Shown here: positions 1-8,804 of the stretch, piece after piece
Position numbering within the stretch: the first letter of the stretch is position 1
How the letters are laid out: each line of letters begins with the position of its first letter
NCBI GenBank assembly: GCA_963625535.1
Contig: CAVFUK010000067.1
Span: forward strand, 1-46,562
Length of the DNA stretch: 46,562 bases
DNA from: Phocaeicola_A sp963625535
GTDB lineage: Bacteria > Bacteroidota > Bacteroidia > Bacteroidales > Bacteroidaceae
Direction of reading: 5' to 3'
Notes under the pieces: model-generated
What the model was told of the DNA's origin: nothing
Databases searched by the model: none
What the model saw: only the letters and a program-made list of their open reading frames with translations
Made by a program: the position numbers and the translations under genes

Positions 1-2485
1 TGTCGAACATATCGTACCAGTTGCGTGCCCAGTCCATCCAAGGCTCCTCGCCGATGCGCCACTTGGCACCCAGAGAGATGCTCGGGTTGAAGCGGTGGTT
101 CTCGTCCTGTCCGAAGCGGTTGGATGCGTCCAGTCGTCCGTTGAGGTTAAGCACGTAGCGGTTGTCGTAGCTATACACAGCTGTGAAGTATTCGCTGAGC
201 GTGTTGTTCAGTGTGTTCACCACACTTGAGCCCTGACGCATGGATTCGTGGTAATCGGTGCTGGTCTTGTAGCCGGTTGCGCTGTGCAGGTCCGTCTTGT
301 CAGGTACCGTAGCGAACGTCTCACCACGGTAGCGCAGGTAACCGTAGCGCAAGCTCGTGTTGCCGTCGGTCTTGATGGAGGTCAGCTGCACACCCAGGTT
401 GAACGTCACATTGTGTTTCTCGTTGAAGACATTGTTGTAGACCATTGATCCACGGAACGAATAGTTCTTCGTGTTCTGGTCGTTGGTGTTGAGCAGACCG
501 CCGTAAGGCAGCGGGCTCGAGAGTTCCGCTTCGGAGTTCGGCTGCACCTCGCCTATCTCGTATCCGCGTAGCTGTGTGATGTAGTTGCTGTACTCCGTAG
601 CGTAGGACTTCACCTTGTTCGAGGAGATGTTGAGTGAGGCGTCTCCCTGCAGTTGCAGGTGTTTCACCACGTCCCACTTCAGCGAGAGGGCTGCCTGGAA
701 CATGTTGGTCGTGCTGGTTGTTCCGGTGTTGTCTATCTCGTTCTGGATGTTGTAGTTGTAGAAGTGTTTGTTCGAGATAGAGTAACTGGTGTTTCCGTAG
801 GTCGGATAGTAGTAGAGCGAACCGTCGTCGTTGTACATCGGCAAGGCTCTGGAGGTGTTCATGGCATACTCGTAGGGGCTGACGCCTGAGTAGAAGTCGT
901 CGGTCTTGCGGAACGTCCCGTTCATCGAGAAGTCAATCACCAGTTTGGAGCTTGGCCGGAAGGTGGTGTTCGTGCTGGCTGTGAAGGCTGTCATGTCGTT
1001 GCCTTTGGCCTCACCTATTGTGGAGTTGTAGCCCAATGACACACGGCTCTGCACTTTGTCGTTACCTGTTGAGAAGGTCACGTTGTGCGATGTGCTGACA
1101 GGGGTGCGGAACAACAGGTCGAACCAGTCGGTGTTCATGTTCTCCATCGTACGGAACTGTTCGTTGAACTGCTCCTTCGTGATGGTCTTGTCCTGCAGTT
1201 GCTGCAGCAGTCCGGCATAACCTACAGGCAGAATCTCCTGGGTGTAGCTGTCGCGGTCCTGGTACAGTTGCTGCGAGAAGTCCATGTACTGCTGCGAGTT
1301 CATCATATCATACAGTCCGTAGGTCGGCTTCTGTGTGATGCTGAGGTTGCCGCTGTAGCTTACCTCTATGCCTCCTTGGGTCTGTTTGCCTTTCTTGGTG
1401 GTGATTACAATCACACCGTTGGATGCCTGCGAACCGTAGATGGCCGTTGCCGAAGCGTCCTTCAGAATGGTGATGGTCTCGATGTCCGCCGGGTTCAACC
1501 ACGAGATGGCGTTACCGGCAGTTTCCAACATCTCGCTCATGTCGCTCGACAAGGGACTGGCGTCGTTGGGTATCGGAGTCGGATTGGTCTGGATCACGTT
1601 GTCCACCACCCACAGTGGCTCTTGGTTGCCGAGCAGGGTGGATGTACCACGGATGCGTATCTTCGGAGTGCCGCCCACTTTTCCGGTGGTGTTCACAACG
1701 GACATACCCGGAACCACACCTTGTAACATCTGGTCGATGGATGCCTCGCTGGCAATCTTGATGTCGTCGGCCTTCAGCTGGTTGATGGCACCCACGTATT
1801 GGCTACGGTTGATTGTGGCATAGCCTGTTACCACAACCTCGTCCATACCCTCGACACTGGTTCTCAGCACAAACGGATAGTTCATCTTGCTGCTACCTGC
1901 CTTCACCTTCACGGTAGACTTCTCGTAGCCGATGTAGGAGGCTGTGATGGAGACCTCGTCACCAGTCTGGGCTAGATGATAGCTACCGTCCGAACTGGTG
2001 GTTGTGTACGAGGTTTCTCCATTAGCCTTCTTCACTGCGATGGTGGCTCCAATCAAGGCTTCTCCGCTCTCGTCCACCACCGTTCCGGTTATCTGTGCCG
2101 GCTCACCTGTGATGGCCTTGGCTTGTTTCTTAAATACCAACACCTGTCTGTCCGACACCTGGAACTGAAGGTTCGTGCCCTTCAGCAACTCCGTCATGGC
2201 AGAGCGTATCGTCTTGCCGGACAGGTTGATGGTAACCTTTTTCTGCAACTCGGGCTTCACACCTTCGTCGAACAGAAACGCGTAATGGGTCTGTTTCTCT
2301 ATTTGCTGAAAGACCTCTGAAATGGTCTTCCCCTGTACGGACAGGGTCACTGTTTCCTGTGCCTGCACAGAAGTGGAAATCCCTATCCACAGCAAAAAAG
2401 TGAATAACACGCCTAACCTTAAAAGGATAGGCCGACTGTTTGGCTTATCCGCAGATAATCCTCTCATGTAATCAATCTTTTTCAT
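1..2485 (-). CDS. SusC/RagA-type TonB-dependent outer-membrane receptor with STN domain (C-terminus beyond window)
   Basis: Outer-membrane receptor that would import a ligand using TonB energy and signal through its periplasmic STN domain to the FecR-type protein encoded just upstream. The frame is open from ATG 2485 to the window edge (828 complete codons). A second ATG at 2467 is possible. Order seen: basic N-terminus, hydrophobic signal segment (about 23-42) ending VQAQ, STN domain (about 45-118), carboxypeptidase-D-like beta domain (about 125-205, TGTVVDESGEALIGA), the hallmark DEVVVTGYATI, then the plug with LKDASATAIYGSQASNGVI. The rest is beta-barrel. The partner SusD gene, if present, lies beyond position 1. 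The ligand cannot be told from the sequence. Family confidence is high; the complete length is unknown. Confidence 0.93.
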   Translation of the reverse strand, partial: MKKIDYMRGLSADKPNSRPILLRLGVLFTFLLWIGISTSVQAQETVTLSVQGKTISEVFQQIEKQTHYAFLFDEGVKPELQKKVTINLSGKTIRSAMTELLKGTNLQFQVSDRQVLVFKKQAKAITGEPAQITGTVVDESGEALIGATIAVKKANGETSYTTTSSDGSYHLAQTGDEVSITASYIGYEKSTVKVKAGSSKMNYPFVLRTSVEGMDEVVVTGYATINRSQYVGAINQLKADDIKIASEASIDQMLQGVVPGMSVVNTTGKVGGTPKIRIRGTSTLLGNQEPLWVVDNVIQTNPTPIPNDASPLSSDMSEMLETAGNAISWLNPADIETITILKDASATAIYGSQASNGVIVITTKKGKQTQGGIEVSYSGNLSITQKPTYGLYDMMNSQQYMDFSQQLYQDRDSYTQEILPVGYAGLLQQLQDKTITKEQFNEQFRTMENMNTDWFDLLFRTPVSTSHNVTFSTGNDKVQSRVSLGYNSTIGEAKGNDMTAFTASTNTTFRPSSKLVIDFSMNGTFRKTDDFYSGVSPYEYAMNTSRALPMYNDDGSLYYYPTYGNTSYSISNKHFYNYNIQNEIDNTGTTSTTNMFQAALSLKWDVVKHLQLQGDASLNISSNKVKSYATEYSNYITQLRGYEIGEVQPNSEAELSSPLPYGGLLNTNDQNTKNYSFRGSMVYNNVFNEKHNVTFNLGVQLTSIKTDGNTSLRYGYLRYRGETFATVPDKTDLHSATGYKTSTDYHESMRQGSSVVNTLNNTLSEYFTAVYSYDNRYVLNLNGRLDASNRFGQDENHRFNPSISLGAKWRIGEEPWMDWARNWYDMFD

Positions 2486-2593
2486 ACATTCGTTTGATTT
2501 CAATTTTAAAATTACACTTAGATAACTGAACCGTCAACGCCAGTCGGCACGGCCAATACCTCCCGGCATCTCTCAGTTCTCTCATCTCGTAGT

Positions 2594-3796
2594 TTATCTC
2601 TTGTTTACTATTATTCTATTGTTCTCAATCCGATACTCGATAGGCGACAGCACCGCGATGTTGTCCAACACCTGCTCGATGTGCTCCTCCAGCACCAACT
2701 TGCCGTACATCCGGATGGGGTGTACGCCATCCTTGCAGGTGATGGACACCGCATATTGCTTGGACAGACGGAAGAAGATCTCTTGCAGCGACTCGCCGTT
2801 GAAGTAGAGCACGTCGTCCTTCCACGAAATGTAGCTGTAGGGGTTGACTTGCTTTGTGGATACTTGACCGTCTTCTAAGCTGAACATCTGCGATGGATGT
2901 AGTGTTGTCAGGCTGCCTGTCTTGGTGTTAACCTGTACGGCACCTTCCACCAACACCACGTTCTGTTCGTCCATCTGCTTGTATGCCGAGATGCCGAACT
3001 TTGTACCCAACACTCTCACGTCAAATAGCGGAGTGGATACGATGAACGGCTTCTCTTTGTCGGGGGTCACTTCCAGATATATCTCACCATCCACGGCGAT
3101 GTGTCGCTGCGACTCGGTGAAGGAGGCAGGGAATTCCAGTGTGGTGCCTGAGTTGACCCACACTTTGGTGCCGTCGGCCAGTTGCAGGAAGGTGCGCTTG
3201 CCGTCAGGTACCACCAGTTTGCGCATGGAGGTCTTGTTCGTTGCTAACGTCTGATTCACTGAGTCCCGCTTCTCTCCGTCCACGGCAATGCCTCCGTCCG
3301 GAGCACATACGATTTGCGATTGGTCGGCGATGGACACCACCTGGTCGTTCTCGGCCACCAGATAAATCTCTTGGTCTTGCGGGACGACGTACGTCTGTGC
3401 GGTCAGGTCCGATTGCGTGTCTGAGTCGTGTAGATAGGGAATAGCCACCAGCAATGCTGCCACCAGCACTGCGGCTGCGGCTATGCTGCCGTACATGCGT
3501 ATCTGCCGGGCTCGCTTTTTTCGGTGGATGAATGTTGTCAGTCTGCCTATCGCTTCTCTCTTCTCTCCGTCGGAGAACTTTTCTCTCTTGAAGCGGACGG
3601 ATTTCACAAGGGCTATGGCGCGCGCTATCTCCGCTTTCTGCTCGGGGTGTGTCGCTTCGTACGAGGTCCAGAAGTCTGAACTCTCCTTGTCTTGCAACAG
3701 TCGCCATCGCAGAAAGTAGGCATCGGCGGCAAAGTCTGTCCCTCGATAGGAGACATACTTTTGGGCTTTATCTTCTTTTTCCTCTTTCGTTAGCAT
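2594..3796 (-). CDS. FecR-family anti-sigma factor
   Basis: Single-pass inner-membrane regulator that holds the cognate ECF sigma factor and receives the signal from the STN domain of the receptor. 400 residues: a cytoplasmic N-terminal part (1-98) rich in charged helices, one membrane segment (about 101-121), a periplasmic FecR domain (about 193-291, with VPDGKRTFLQLADGTKVWVN, FIVSTPLFDVRVLGTKF and VLVEGAVQV), and a C-terminal DUF4974-like domain (about 331-399, with YFNGESLQEIFFRLSKQYAV). It lies 81 bp after the sigma gene and 108 bp before the receptor gene on the same strand, the usual sigma - anti-sigma - receptor order. The pairing is inferred from position. Confidence 0.92.
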   Translation of the reverse strand: MLTKEEKEDKAQKYVSYRGTDFAADAYFLRWRLLQDKESSDFWTSYEATHPEQKAEIARAIALVKSVRFKREKFSDGEKREAIGRLTTFIHRKKRARQIRMYGSIAAAAVLVAALLVAIPYLHDSDTQSDLTAQTYVVPQDQEIYLVAENDQVVSIADQSQIVCAPDGGIAVDGEKRDSVNQTLATNKTSMRKLVVPDGKRTFLQLADGTKVWVNSGTTLEFPASFTESQRHIAVDGEIYLEVTPDKEKPFIVSTPLFDVRVLGTKFGISAYKQMDEQNVVLVEGAVQVNTKTGSLTTLHPSQMFSLEDGQVSTKQVNPYSYISWKDDVLYFNGESLQEIFFRLSKQYAVSITCKDGVHPIRMYGKLVLEEHIEQVLDNIAVLSPIEYRIENNRIIVNKR

Positions 3797-3877
3797 AATG
3801 TTTGCCTTTTTCTTCCATAGACAAACAAACGGCGATTATATCATCACTAACCGGAGAAAAAAGTATTTCAGACCTAA

Positions 3878-4489
3878 TTATTTAACAATTGGGAGCACTG
3901 CGAAGACTATCACAGTGGGCAGATTGGTGTCGCGGAGTTGCTTGATGGCACGGAACACCAGGTTGCGGACCGAGGGCACGGTCATGTCCATCAGTGAGGC
4001 TATCTCCTCGTAGTCCAGCTCTTCCATATAGCGCAGGTAGATGGCCTCGCGCTGACGGCTGGTGAGCGAGTTGAGGTAAAGCTCCACTTTCTGTATCAGG
4101 TCTTCTCTTTCCTCCTCGTTTATCAGGCCGTCCGTCACGTCCACCTCGGCATGGAAGTCCAGCTCTTCCACGTCGGCCTCCTGTAGCCCAGCTACGGTAC
4201 GTACTATATTTAATAAGGTATTCTTCAGCGCACGCAACAGGTAGAACTTCAGGTTGCGTATCTCTGCGATGTGTTGATGCTTCAGATAGAGGTTGCAAAA
4301 CACCTCTTGGATGGCATCCTCTATGTCTTCGCGATTGAAGCCGAGTCCCGTTCCGTAGCTCAGCAACAGGTCGGCATATTGGTTGTAGAGAGAGGCAAAG
4401 GCCCACTCGTTCCCCTCTTTCAACCCTTCCAGCAGAATGGCCGTCTCGACAGGAACCGATGCGATTTCAGATGACAGGTCTTTTCCCAT
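3878..4489 (-). CDS. ECF-type RNA polymerase sigma factor (first cassette)
   Basis: Extracytoplasmic-function sigma-70 factor of 203 residues. Region 2 spans about 30-97 (FASLYNQYADLLLSYG, EDIEDAIQEVFCNLY) and region 4 about 138-187 (LTSRQREAIYLRYMEELDYEEIASLM, then the recognition helix VPSVRNLVFRAIKQLRD). No region 3 or 1.1 is seen, as is normal for ECF factors. It likely drives the downstream receptor operon once released by the FecR protein. The last dozen residues are strongly hydrophobic (TVIVFAVLPIVK), unusual for a soluble sigma factor; they might be a membrane-touching tail or a contact with the anti-sigma. A consensus housekeeping promoter lies just upstream. Confidence 0.92.
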   Translation of the reverse strand: MGKDLSSEIASVPVETAILLEGLKEGNEWAFASLYNQYADLLLSYGTGLGFNREDIEDAIQEVFCNLYLKHQHIAEIRNLKFYLLRALKNTLLNIVRTVAGLQEADVEELDFHAEVDVTDGLINEEEREDLIQKVELYLNSLTSRQREAIYLRYMEELDYEEIASLMDMTVPSVRNLVFRAIKQLRDTNLPTVIVFAVLPIVK

Positions 4490-4517
4490 AACAATCTCTC
4501 TCCACTATTTCAATGGG

Positions 4518-4548
4518 CAAAAATAGTGTTTTATTGCTTTTATCCAAA
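4518..4548 (-). promoter_or_regulatory. Bacteroides-type promoter of the first ECF sigma gene
   Basis: On the minus strand TTTG (4545-4548) is followed by a 19-bp spacer and TATTTTTG (4518-4525), matching the Bacteroides primary-sigma consensus TTTG/TAnnTTTG exactly. Transcription would begin near 4511, giving a leader of about 20 nt before the ATG at 4489. Confidence 0.75.
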
Positions 4549-4568
4549 ATCGTCATTCTGAAAAATAA

Positions 4569-4598
4569 AGAGGCGGCTTGTGATTGCAAGTCGCCTCT
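4569..4598 (-). terminator. Terminator ending the dcw-yqeY operon
   Basis: A 12-bp stem with one internal mismatch (AGAGGCGACTTG / CAAGCCGCCTCT on the minus strand) and a 6-nt loop, followed on the minus strand by TTATTTTTC. It sits 24 bp after the yqeY stop and separates the long division operon from the sigma cassette promoter. Confidence 0.85.
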
Positions 4599-4622
4599 CT
4601 AAATGTCGCTGTGAATAATCTC

Positions 4623-5072
4623 TTATCCCAGCAGTTGTTTCACCATAGCGGAGATGGCACGTCCCTCGGCTTTACCAGCCAGTTTCTTGGACGCCACGCC
4701 CATCACCTTGCCCATGTCCTTGCCACTGGTGGCTCCGGTCTCGGCGATGATTTCCTTCAGGGCAGTTTCCAACTCTTCGGGTGTCATCTGCTTGGGCAGG
4801 TACGATTCTATCACGGCCACCTGGTCGAGCTCTGCCTGTGCCAGGTCTTCGCGGCCCTGTCCTTTGTAGATCTCAGCCGAGTCCTTGCCTTGCTTCACCA
4901 GCTTCTGCATGATCTTCAGTGCTGCGTCGTCGGTGAGTGTATCGTTGGAACCCGGAGCGGTCTTTGCTTCGAGGAAGAACTTCTTCACGTTTCTCAAGGT
5001 CTCCAAGCGTACCTTGTCTTTGGCCTTCATGGCCTCTTTAATGTCGTTGCTGACTTGATCAAATAGTTCCAT
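4623..5072 (-). CDS. yqeY: YqeY/GatB-like domain protein
   Basis: 149-residue protein of the YqeY family, related to the tRNA-binding tail of the amidotransferase subunit GatB. Its exact role is unsettled. Visible family marks: MELFDQVSNDIKEAMKAKDKVRLETLRNVK at the start, then VIESYLPKQMTPEELETALKEII and GATSGKDMGKVMGVASKKLAGKAEGR near the end. The start at 5072 was chosen because the family begins ME-LxxxVxxDIKEAMKAKD; an in-frame ATG at 5135 would overlap the end of ftsZ and adds a non-family stretch. It is the last gene of the division operon, 34 bp after ftsZ, and is followed by the terminator. Confidence 0.9.
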   Translation of the reverse strand: MELFDQVSNDIKEAMKAKDKVRLETLRNVKKFFLEAKTAPGSNDTLTDDAALKIMQKLVKQGKDSAEIYKGQGREDLAQAELDQVAVIESYLPKQMTPEELETALKEIIAETGATSGKDMGKVMGVASKKLAGKAEGRAISAMVKQLLG

Positions 5073-5106
5073 AATTATATGTTTGTTTTGAATGATTGCT
5101 ACTCTT

Positions 5107-6435
5107 TCAGAAGGTGATGACTCCCATCGTACCACTCTCTTCGTCGTCGTTGGTTGTGTAGACCGGCTCGTCCTCCACCCGTTTGCTCATCAGTTTCTTC
5201 ATGTCCTTGGAGGCGCGCAGGTAGGTTGGCATGTTCTCCAGTTCGTTGATGAGCTCGTCGTTGTCCAGGTCCTTCTCTTCGAGGATAAACAGGTAAGTCT
5301 CTTTCTTCGTGGTCGTTCCCTTGTTGGGGTAGTAGATTTCGCGCCGACCCTTGCGGATTTCCTCCTGCTTGTCCAACTCGGCCTGCTTGCGGATGTCCTC
5401 GGCGGACTGCATGCTGATGCGGTCGTCCATCTCCTTCACGTGGATGTCCTGTATGCCGAAGCCCGATGCCAACAGGGTAATCTTCACTTGGTCCTCCAGT
5501 GACTCGTCGTACGATGTACCCCACTTGGTCTTGAAGTCGCGGCGGAAATGGCTCATGAAATCGCTCACCTCTGCCAGCTCGCTCATCATCAGCTTGTTCT
5601 TCGTGCTGTAGGAGACGTTGAGCAACACGCGCTTCGAGTCGAAGATGTTGTTGTTGTTCAGCAGCGGAGAGTTCTGCGCGTTCTGCAGGGCCGTGGTCAC
5701 ACGTCCCTCGCCTTTGCCGTAGCCTGTACTCATGATGGCCACACCACCATTCTTCATCACCGTCTTCACGTCGTTGAAGTCGAGGTTGATCTTTCCGTGG
5801 GTGGTGATGATTTCCGAGATGCTGCGTGCGGCTACCGACAAGGTCTCGTCGGCCTTCTCGAGGGCATCGTCGAACGCCAGTCCGCTATAGACCTCGAACA
5901 GCTTCTCGTTGTTGATGACCAGCAGCGCGTCCACTTGTGTGCTGATGGCTTCCACACCGTCGAGTGCTTGGTCTATCTTGGGCTCGCCTTCCCAACGGAA
6001 GGGGATGGTGACGATACCTACCGTCAGTATGCCCATTTCCTTGGCTATGCGGGCTATCACCGGAGCTGCTCCCGTTCCTGTACCGCCGCCCATACCGGCT
6101 GTGATGAACACCATCTTGGTGCCGTCGTTCAGCATATTGTGTATGGAGTCGGCGCTCTCCTCGGCGGCGTTGCGTGCCACGTCGGGCACGTTGCCTGCTC
6201 CCAGTCCCTCGGTACCCAACTGTATCTTTATGGGTACGGGAGAGTCCATCAGCGCTTGCTTATCCGTGTTGCACACGGCAAAGGTCACGTCGTGGATACC
6301 CTCGTTGTACATGCGGCTCACAGCATTGCCGCCGCCACCGCCTACACCAATCACCTTGATGATGGAGTTGTTGTTCAACGGCATGTCGAATGGCATCACT
6401 CCATTGTTGTTCATATTATATTGTTCGTCTGGCAT
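5107..6435 (-). CDS. ftsZ: Cell division GTPase FtsZ
   Basis: Tubulin homologue that polymerises with GTP into the Z ring at mid-cell. 442 residues. GTP-binding features are all present: GGGGGNAVSRM (32-42), the tubulin signature GGGTGTG (117-123) and the T7 synergy loop NLDFNDV (217-223) with its catalytic aspartates. A Gln/Glu/Lys-rich linker follows the globular core from about 335, and the C-terminal tail ends ESGTMGVITF, the expected place of the FtsA-binding peptide. The N-terminus carries an Asn/Met-rich extension of about 24 residues before the first strand. It lies 26 bp after ftsA in the operon. Confidence 0.98.
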   Translation of the reverse strand: MPDEQYNMNNNGVMPFDMPLNNNSIIKVIGVGGGGGNAVSRMYNEGIHDVTFAVCNTDKQALMDSPVPIKIQLGTEGLGAGNVPDVARNAAEESADSIHNMLNDGTKMVFITAGMGGGTGTGAAPVIARIAKEMGILTVGIVTIPFRWEGEPKIDQALDGVEAISTQVDALLVINNEKLFEVYSGLAFDDALEKADETLSVAARSISEIITTHGKINLDFNDVKTVMKNGGVAIMSTGYGKGEGRVTTALQNAQNSPLLNNNNIFDSKRVLLNVSYSTKNKLMMSELAEVSDFMSHFRRDFKTKWGTSYDESLEDQVKITLLASGFGIQDIHVKEMDDRISMQSAEDIRKQAELDKQEEIRKGRREIYYPNKGTTTKKETYLFILEEKDLDNDELINELENMPTYLRASKDMKKLMSKRVEDEPVYTTNDDEESGTMGVITF

Positions 6436-6461
6436 AATGACTCAGTTCTTTTCGTGGTTTG

Positions 6462-8060
6462 TTAGTCTTCCATTATCTTGTCGCCAAATTGCTCAACTTT
6501 CTTCATGAAGGTACCGAAGATATTCGGTTTCTCCTTTATCTTTTTCTGAGCCTCTTCGGCAAAGCGCCCTTGCGGGTAGGCCTTCAGGTAGCGCTTCCAT
6601 TGGTTGGTGCGGTTGCACTCTGTCCAGAAGTCCTCTTCTTTCTTGGCCTCCTCTTTCTGCCGTGCCTCTTCCAACGCCTCGTTGGCTTCGCTGGCATGGC
6701 GTCCGTTCGGGTATTCGCTCAGATACTTCTCATATGCTCCCTTGTCCTGGCAAACCCGCCAGAGGTTGTCGTCCTGGGCTATGTGCATAGCCTCCTGTTC
6801 CTTTCGGATGCGTTCGGTCTCGTCGGGGGTCGGCTCGCGCTCCTCGTCCTCATCGGGGGCGAAGTTGAGCATACCGATGCCATTGTCGTTTGGCATATTC
6901 AGCTTGCAGCAGTTCTCCTGGCCAGCTGCCAACAGTCCGAACAGGGTGTTGAGCATACCATTCTCGTCGAGCAGTTCCGAGTGTGTGGTCTTTATCTGGA
7001 ACGGTACGAAGTTGGAGATGCGCACCTTGTTGATGTGGTGGCGTATGTTGAATGCCTCCACCAGCTTCTTCAGGTTCGATCCGCCGCCGGTGAGTATGAT
7101 GCCGGCAGGCAGCTTGTTGCTGTATCCGGCAATCTTTATCTGGTTGAGCACGTTCGCGATAATCTCGTCGATGCGTGCCTTCACTATCTCGTTCAGTTTC
7201 TTGGCCTCTATGGTCTGGTTGTTCACAGGGAAGGTTCTCGAGTAGATCTCCTCGTCGTCGGGGTCCATGTAGGCCAGGCCGTATTTCTCCTTCAGCATCT
7301 TGGCTTCCGACTCCTCCACCTGCAGGCTGCAGATGTCCTTGGTGATGTTGTCGCTGCCCAAGGGCAGTACCACCAGGTGGCGCAGCAGTTCGTTCTTGTA
7401 GATAGCCACGGTGGTTGTGGCTGCGCCCATGTCCACCAGTGCGCAACCTTGCCGCTTCTCGTTGTCGGTCAGTATGGCGTTGGCCAGTGCGCAGGGTGCT
7501 GTCACCAGCGAGGCAATGTTGAGATTCGCCTGCTTGAATGCCGATATCAGGTTCTGCTTGTTGTTCTTCAGCGACACGATGTTCAGGTAGTGTCCCTCGA
7601 TCTGGTTGCTCACCATACCGATGGGGTCGTTCACGTTGCTCGCCTTCACCTTGTATTCTTGGGGAATCACCTCCATGATTTCCAGGTTGGCGTACGGTGT
7701 GTTGCGGTTTTCCTCCATCAGCGAGTCCACTATCTCTTTCTGAATCTTCACCTCATCCTCCATCTGTCGGTTGATGAAGTTCCTCTTCGAGCGCAGCGAT
7801 TGTCCACCGAAGCCCACGTAGGCCTTCGATATGGAAGCGTCCTCCAGGGCAAGTTCTGCCTCCAGTTTGTTGATGATGGCAGTGAGGCTCATGGCGGTCT
7901 TGTCGATGTTGTAGACAACGCCCCTTCGGATAGCCGACGAAGCATCCTCACGGGCATATGCATAAATCTGTATGCTGCCGTCCACGTTCTTTTTACCTGC
8001 TATACCGGTTATCTTCGTCGATCCGATCTCAATCGCTACTATAAAATCCGTTGCTGTCAT
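6462..8060 (-). CDS. ftsA: Cell division protein FtsA with duplicated C-terminal YP-repeat
   Basis: Actin-like ATPase that tethers FtsZ filaments to the membrane. 532 residues, longer than the typical 410-450. Actin-fold marks: VAIEIGSTKITGIAG (8-22), the SHS2/1C region (about 85-165), CALVDMGAATTTVAIY (206-221) and GIILTGGGSNLKKL (320-333). After the core, an acidic linker (400-425) is followed by two copies of a 30-residue repeat (433-462 and 478-507) sharing W-C-(6-8)-YxxYLxxYPxGRxAxEA character, separated by a Glu/Lys-rich helix. The final helix (about 513-532, NIFGTFMKKVEQFGDKIMED) is the expected membrane-targeting amphipathic helix. The repeats resemble short TPR-like units and may bind a partner (inference). 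Located between ftsQ and ftsZ. Confidence 0.97.
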   Translation of the reverse strand: MTATDFIVAIEIGSTKITGIAGKKNVDGSIQIYAYAREDASSAIRRGVVYNIDKTAMSLTAIINKLEAELALEDASISKAYVGFGGQSLRSKRNFINRQMEDEVKIQKEIVDSLMEENRNTPYANLEIMEVIPQEYKVKASNVNDPIGMVSNQIEGHYLNIVSLKNNKQNLISAFKQANLNIASLVTAPCALANAILTDNEKRQGCALVDMGAATTTVAIYKNELLRHLVVLPLGSDNITKDICSLQVEESEAKMLKEKYGLAYMDPDDEEIYSRTFPVNNQTIEAKKLNEIVKARIDEIIANVLNQIKIAGYSNKLPAGIILTGGGSNLKKLVEAFNIRHHINKVRISNFVPFQIKTTHSELLDENGMLNTLFGLLAAGQENCCKLNMPNDNGIGMLNFAPDEDEEREPTPDETERIRKEQEAMHIAQDDNLWRVCQDKGAYEKYLSEYPNGRHASEANEALEEARQKEEAKKEEDFWTECNRTNQWKRYLKAYPQGRFAEEAQKKIKEKPNIFGTFMKKVEQFGDKIMED

Positions 8061-8069
8061 ATCGTTTTG

Positions 8070-8804
8070 TTAATCTCTTTTTGTGCAAATAATTTGGTTG
8101 CTAAACTCCAGGTTCACCCTCGAGTACTTGTTCCATCCCACCTTGTTGAGACCCTCTTTGTAGAAGGTCTTCAGGCGGTCGAGCTTCTGCTCCAGCTCCA
8201 CTGGCTTGCCGAAGAAGACGATGTGGTCGCCCACCAAGGGTACCAGCTCCAGCTCCCGTTCGCGGGTGACGTTGATCTGCTGAATGCCAGCCTTCCAGAA
8301 TTCGTCGTTCATCAGCAGCATGCCCAGCTGATAGAGTTCCTTGCAGGCCATCTTGCGGTCCACGTATCCAGTAACGACGGGCAGATAGGCGGAGCAATCT
8401 CCTTTGGGCATCACCTGTCCGTGGCTGTCCACGTAATAGTTCTCGCCGTTGCTGGCGAGGATATGCAGGATGGGCAGACGCTGCACGATGTCGATGTAGA
8501 TGCGGCCGTTCACGCTCTTGTAGCATTCGGCTCGTTCGATGCGTGAGTCCTTCTGCAGGCATGCCTCTATCTCGCGGCTCACGATGTCGTCCATCGATTT
8601 CCCCTTGGGATAGAGATGGCCGTGTTTCAGCAGAGAGTCCACGTCGGCGGCGGTGATGAACACCTGTTGTGCGCTGTCTTCGATAATGCTCTTTACGTCG
8701 CGGCACACCTTACCCACGGGTTTAGCGTTGAGCACGGTGAAGGCTACGGCCAGATAGCCGCAGACCACCAACAGCGAGAGTATGAGCAATATCTTACGTA
8801 TCAT
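8070..8804 (-). CDS. ftsQ: Cell division protein FtsQ
   Basis: Bitopic divisome protein that links the early and late division complexes. 244 residues: a short cytoplasmic N-terminus, one membrane segment (about 4-25, ILLILSLLVVCGYLAVAFTVL), then a periplasmic region with a POTRA-like part (VFITAADVDSLL, DSRIERAECYKSVNGRIYIDIVQRLPILHI) and the FtsQ core (YYVDSHGQVMPK, LPVVTGYV). Sequence divergence from the proteobacterial protein is large, so the call also rests on its position between murC and ftsA. Its start codon directly abuts the murC stop, suggesting translational coupling. Confidence 0.93.
   Translation of the reverse strand: MIRKILLILSLLVVCGYLAVAFTVLNAKPVGKVCRDVKSIIEDSAQQVFITAADVDSLLKHGHLYPKGKSMDDIVSREIEACLQKDSRIERAECYKSVNGRIYIDIVQRLPILHILASNGENYYVDSHGQVMPKGDCSAYLPVVTGYVDRKMACKELYQLGMLLMNDEFWKAGIQQINVTRERELELVPLVGDHIVFFGKPVELEQKLDRLKTFYKEGLNKVGWNKYSRVNLEFSNQIICTKRD

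Noticed and set aside
5073..5135. Longer yqeY starting at 5135 inside the end of ftsZ
   Set aside because: The added residues do not fit the family, while the Met at 5072 gives the standard N-terminus.
6459..8546. A very long open frame on the plus strand opposite ftsA and ftsQ (about 695 codons)
   Set aside because: It is antisense to two clear division genes, has a Val/His/Leu-rich composition without family motifs, and arises from codon bias of the real genes on the other strand.
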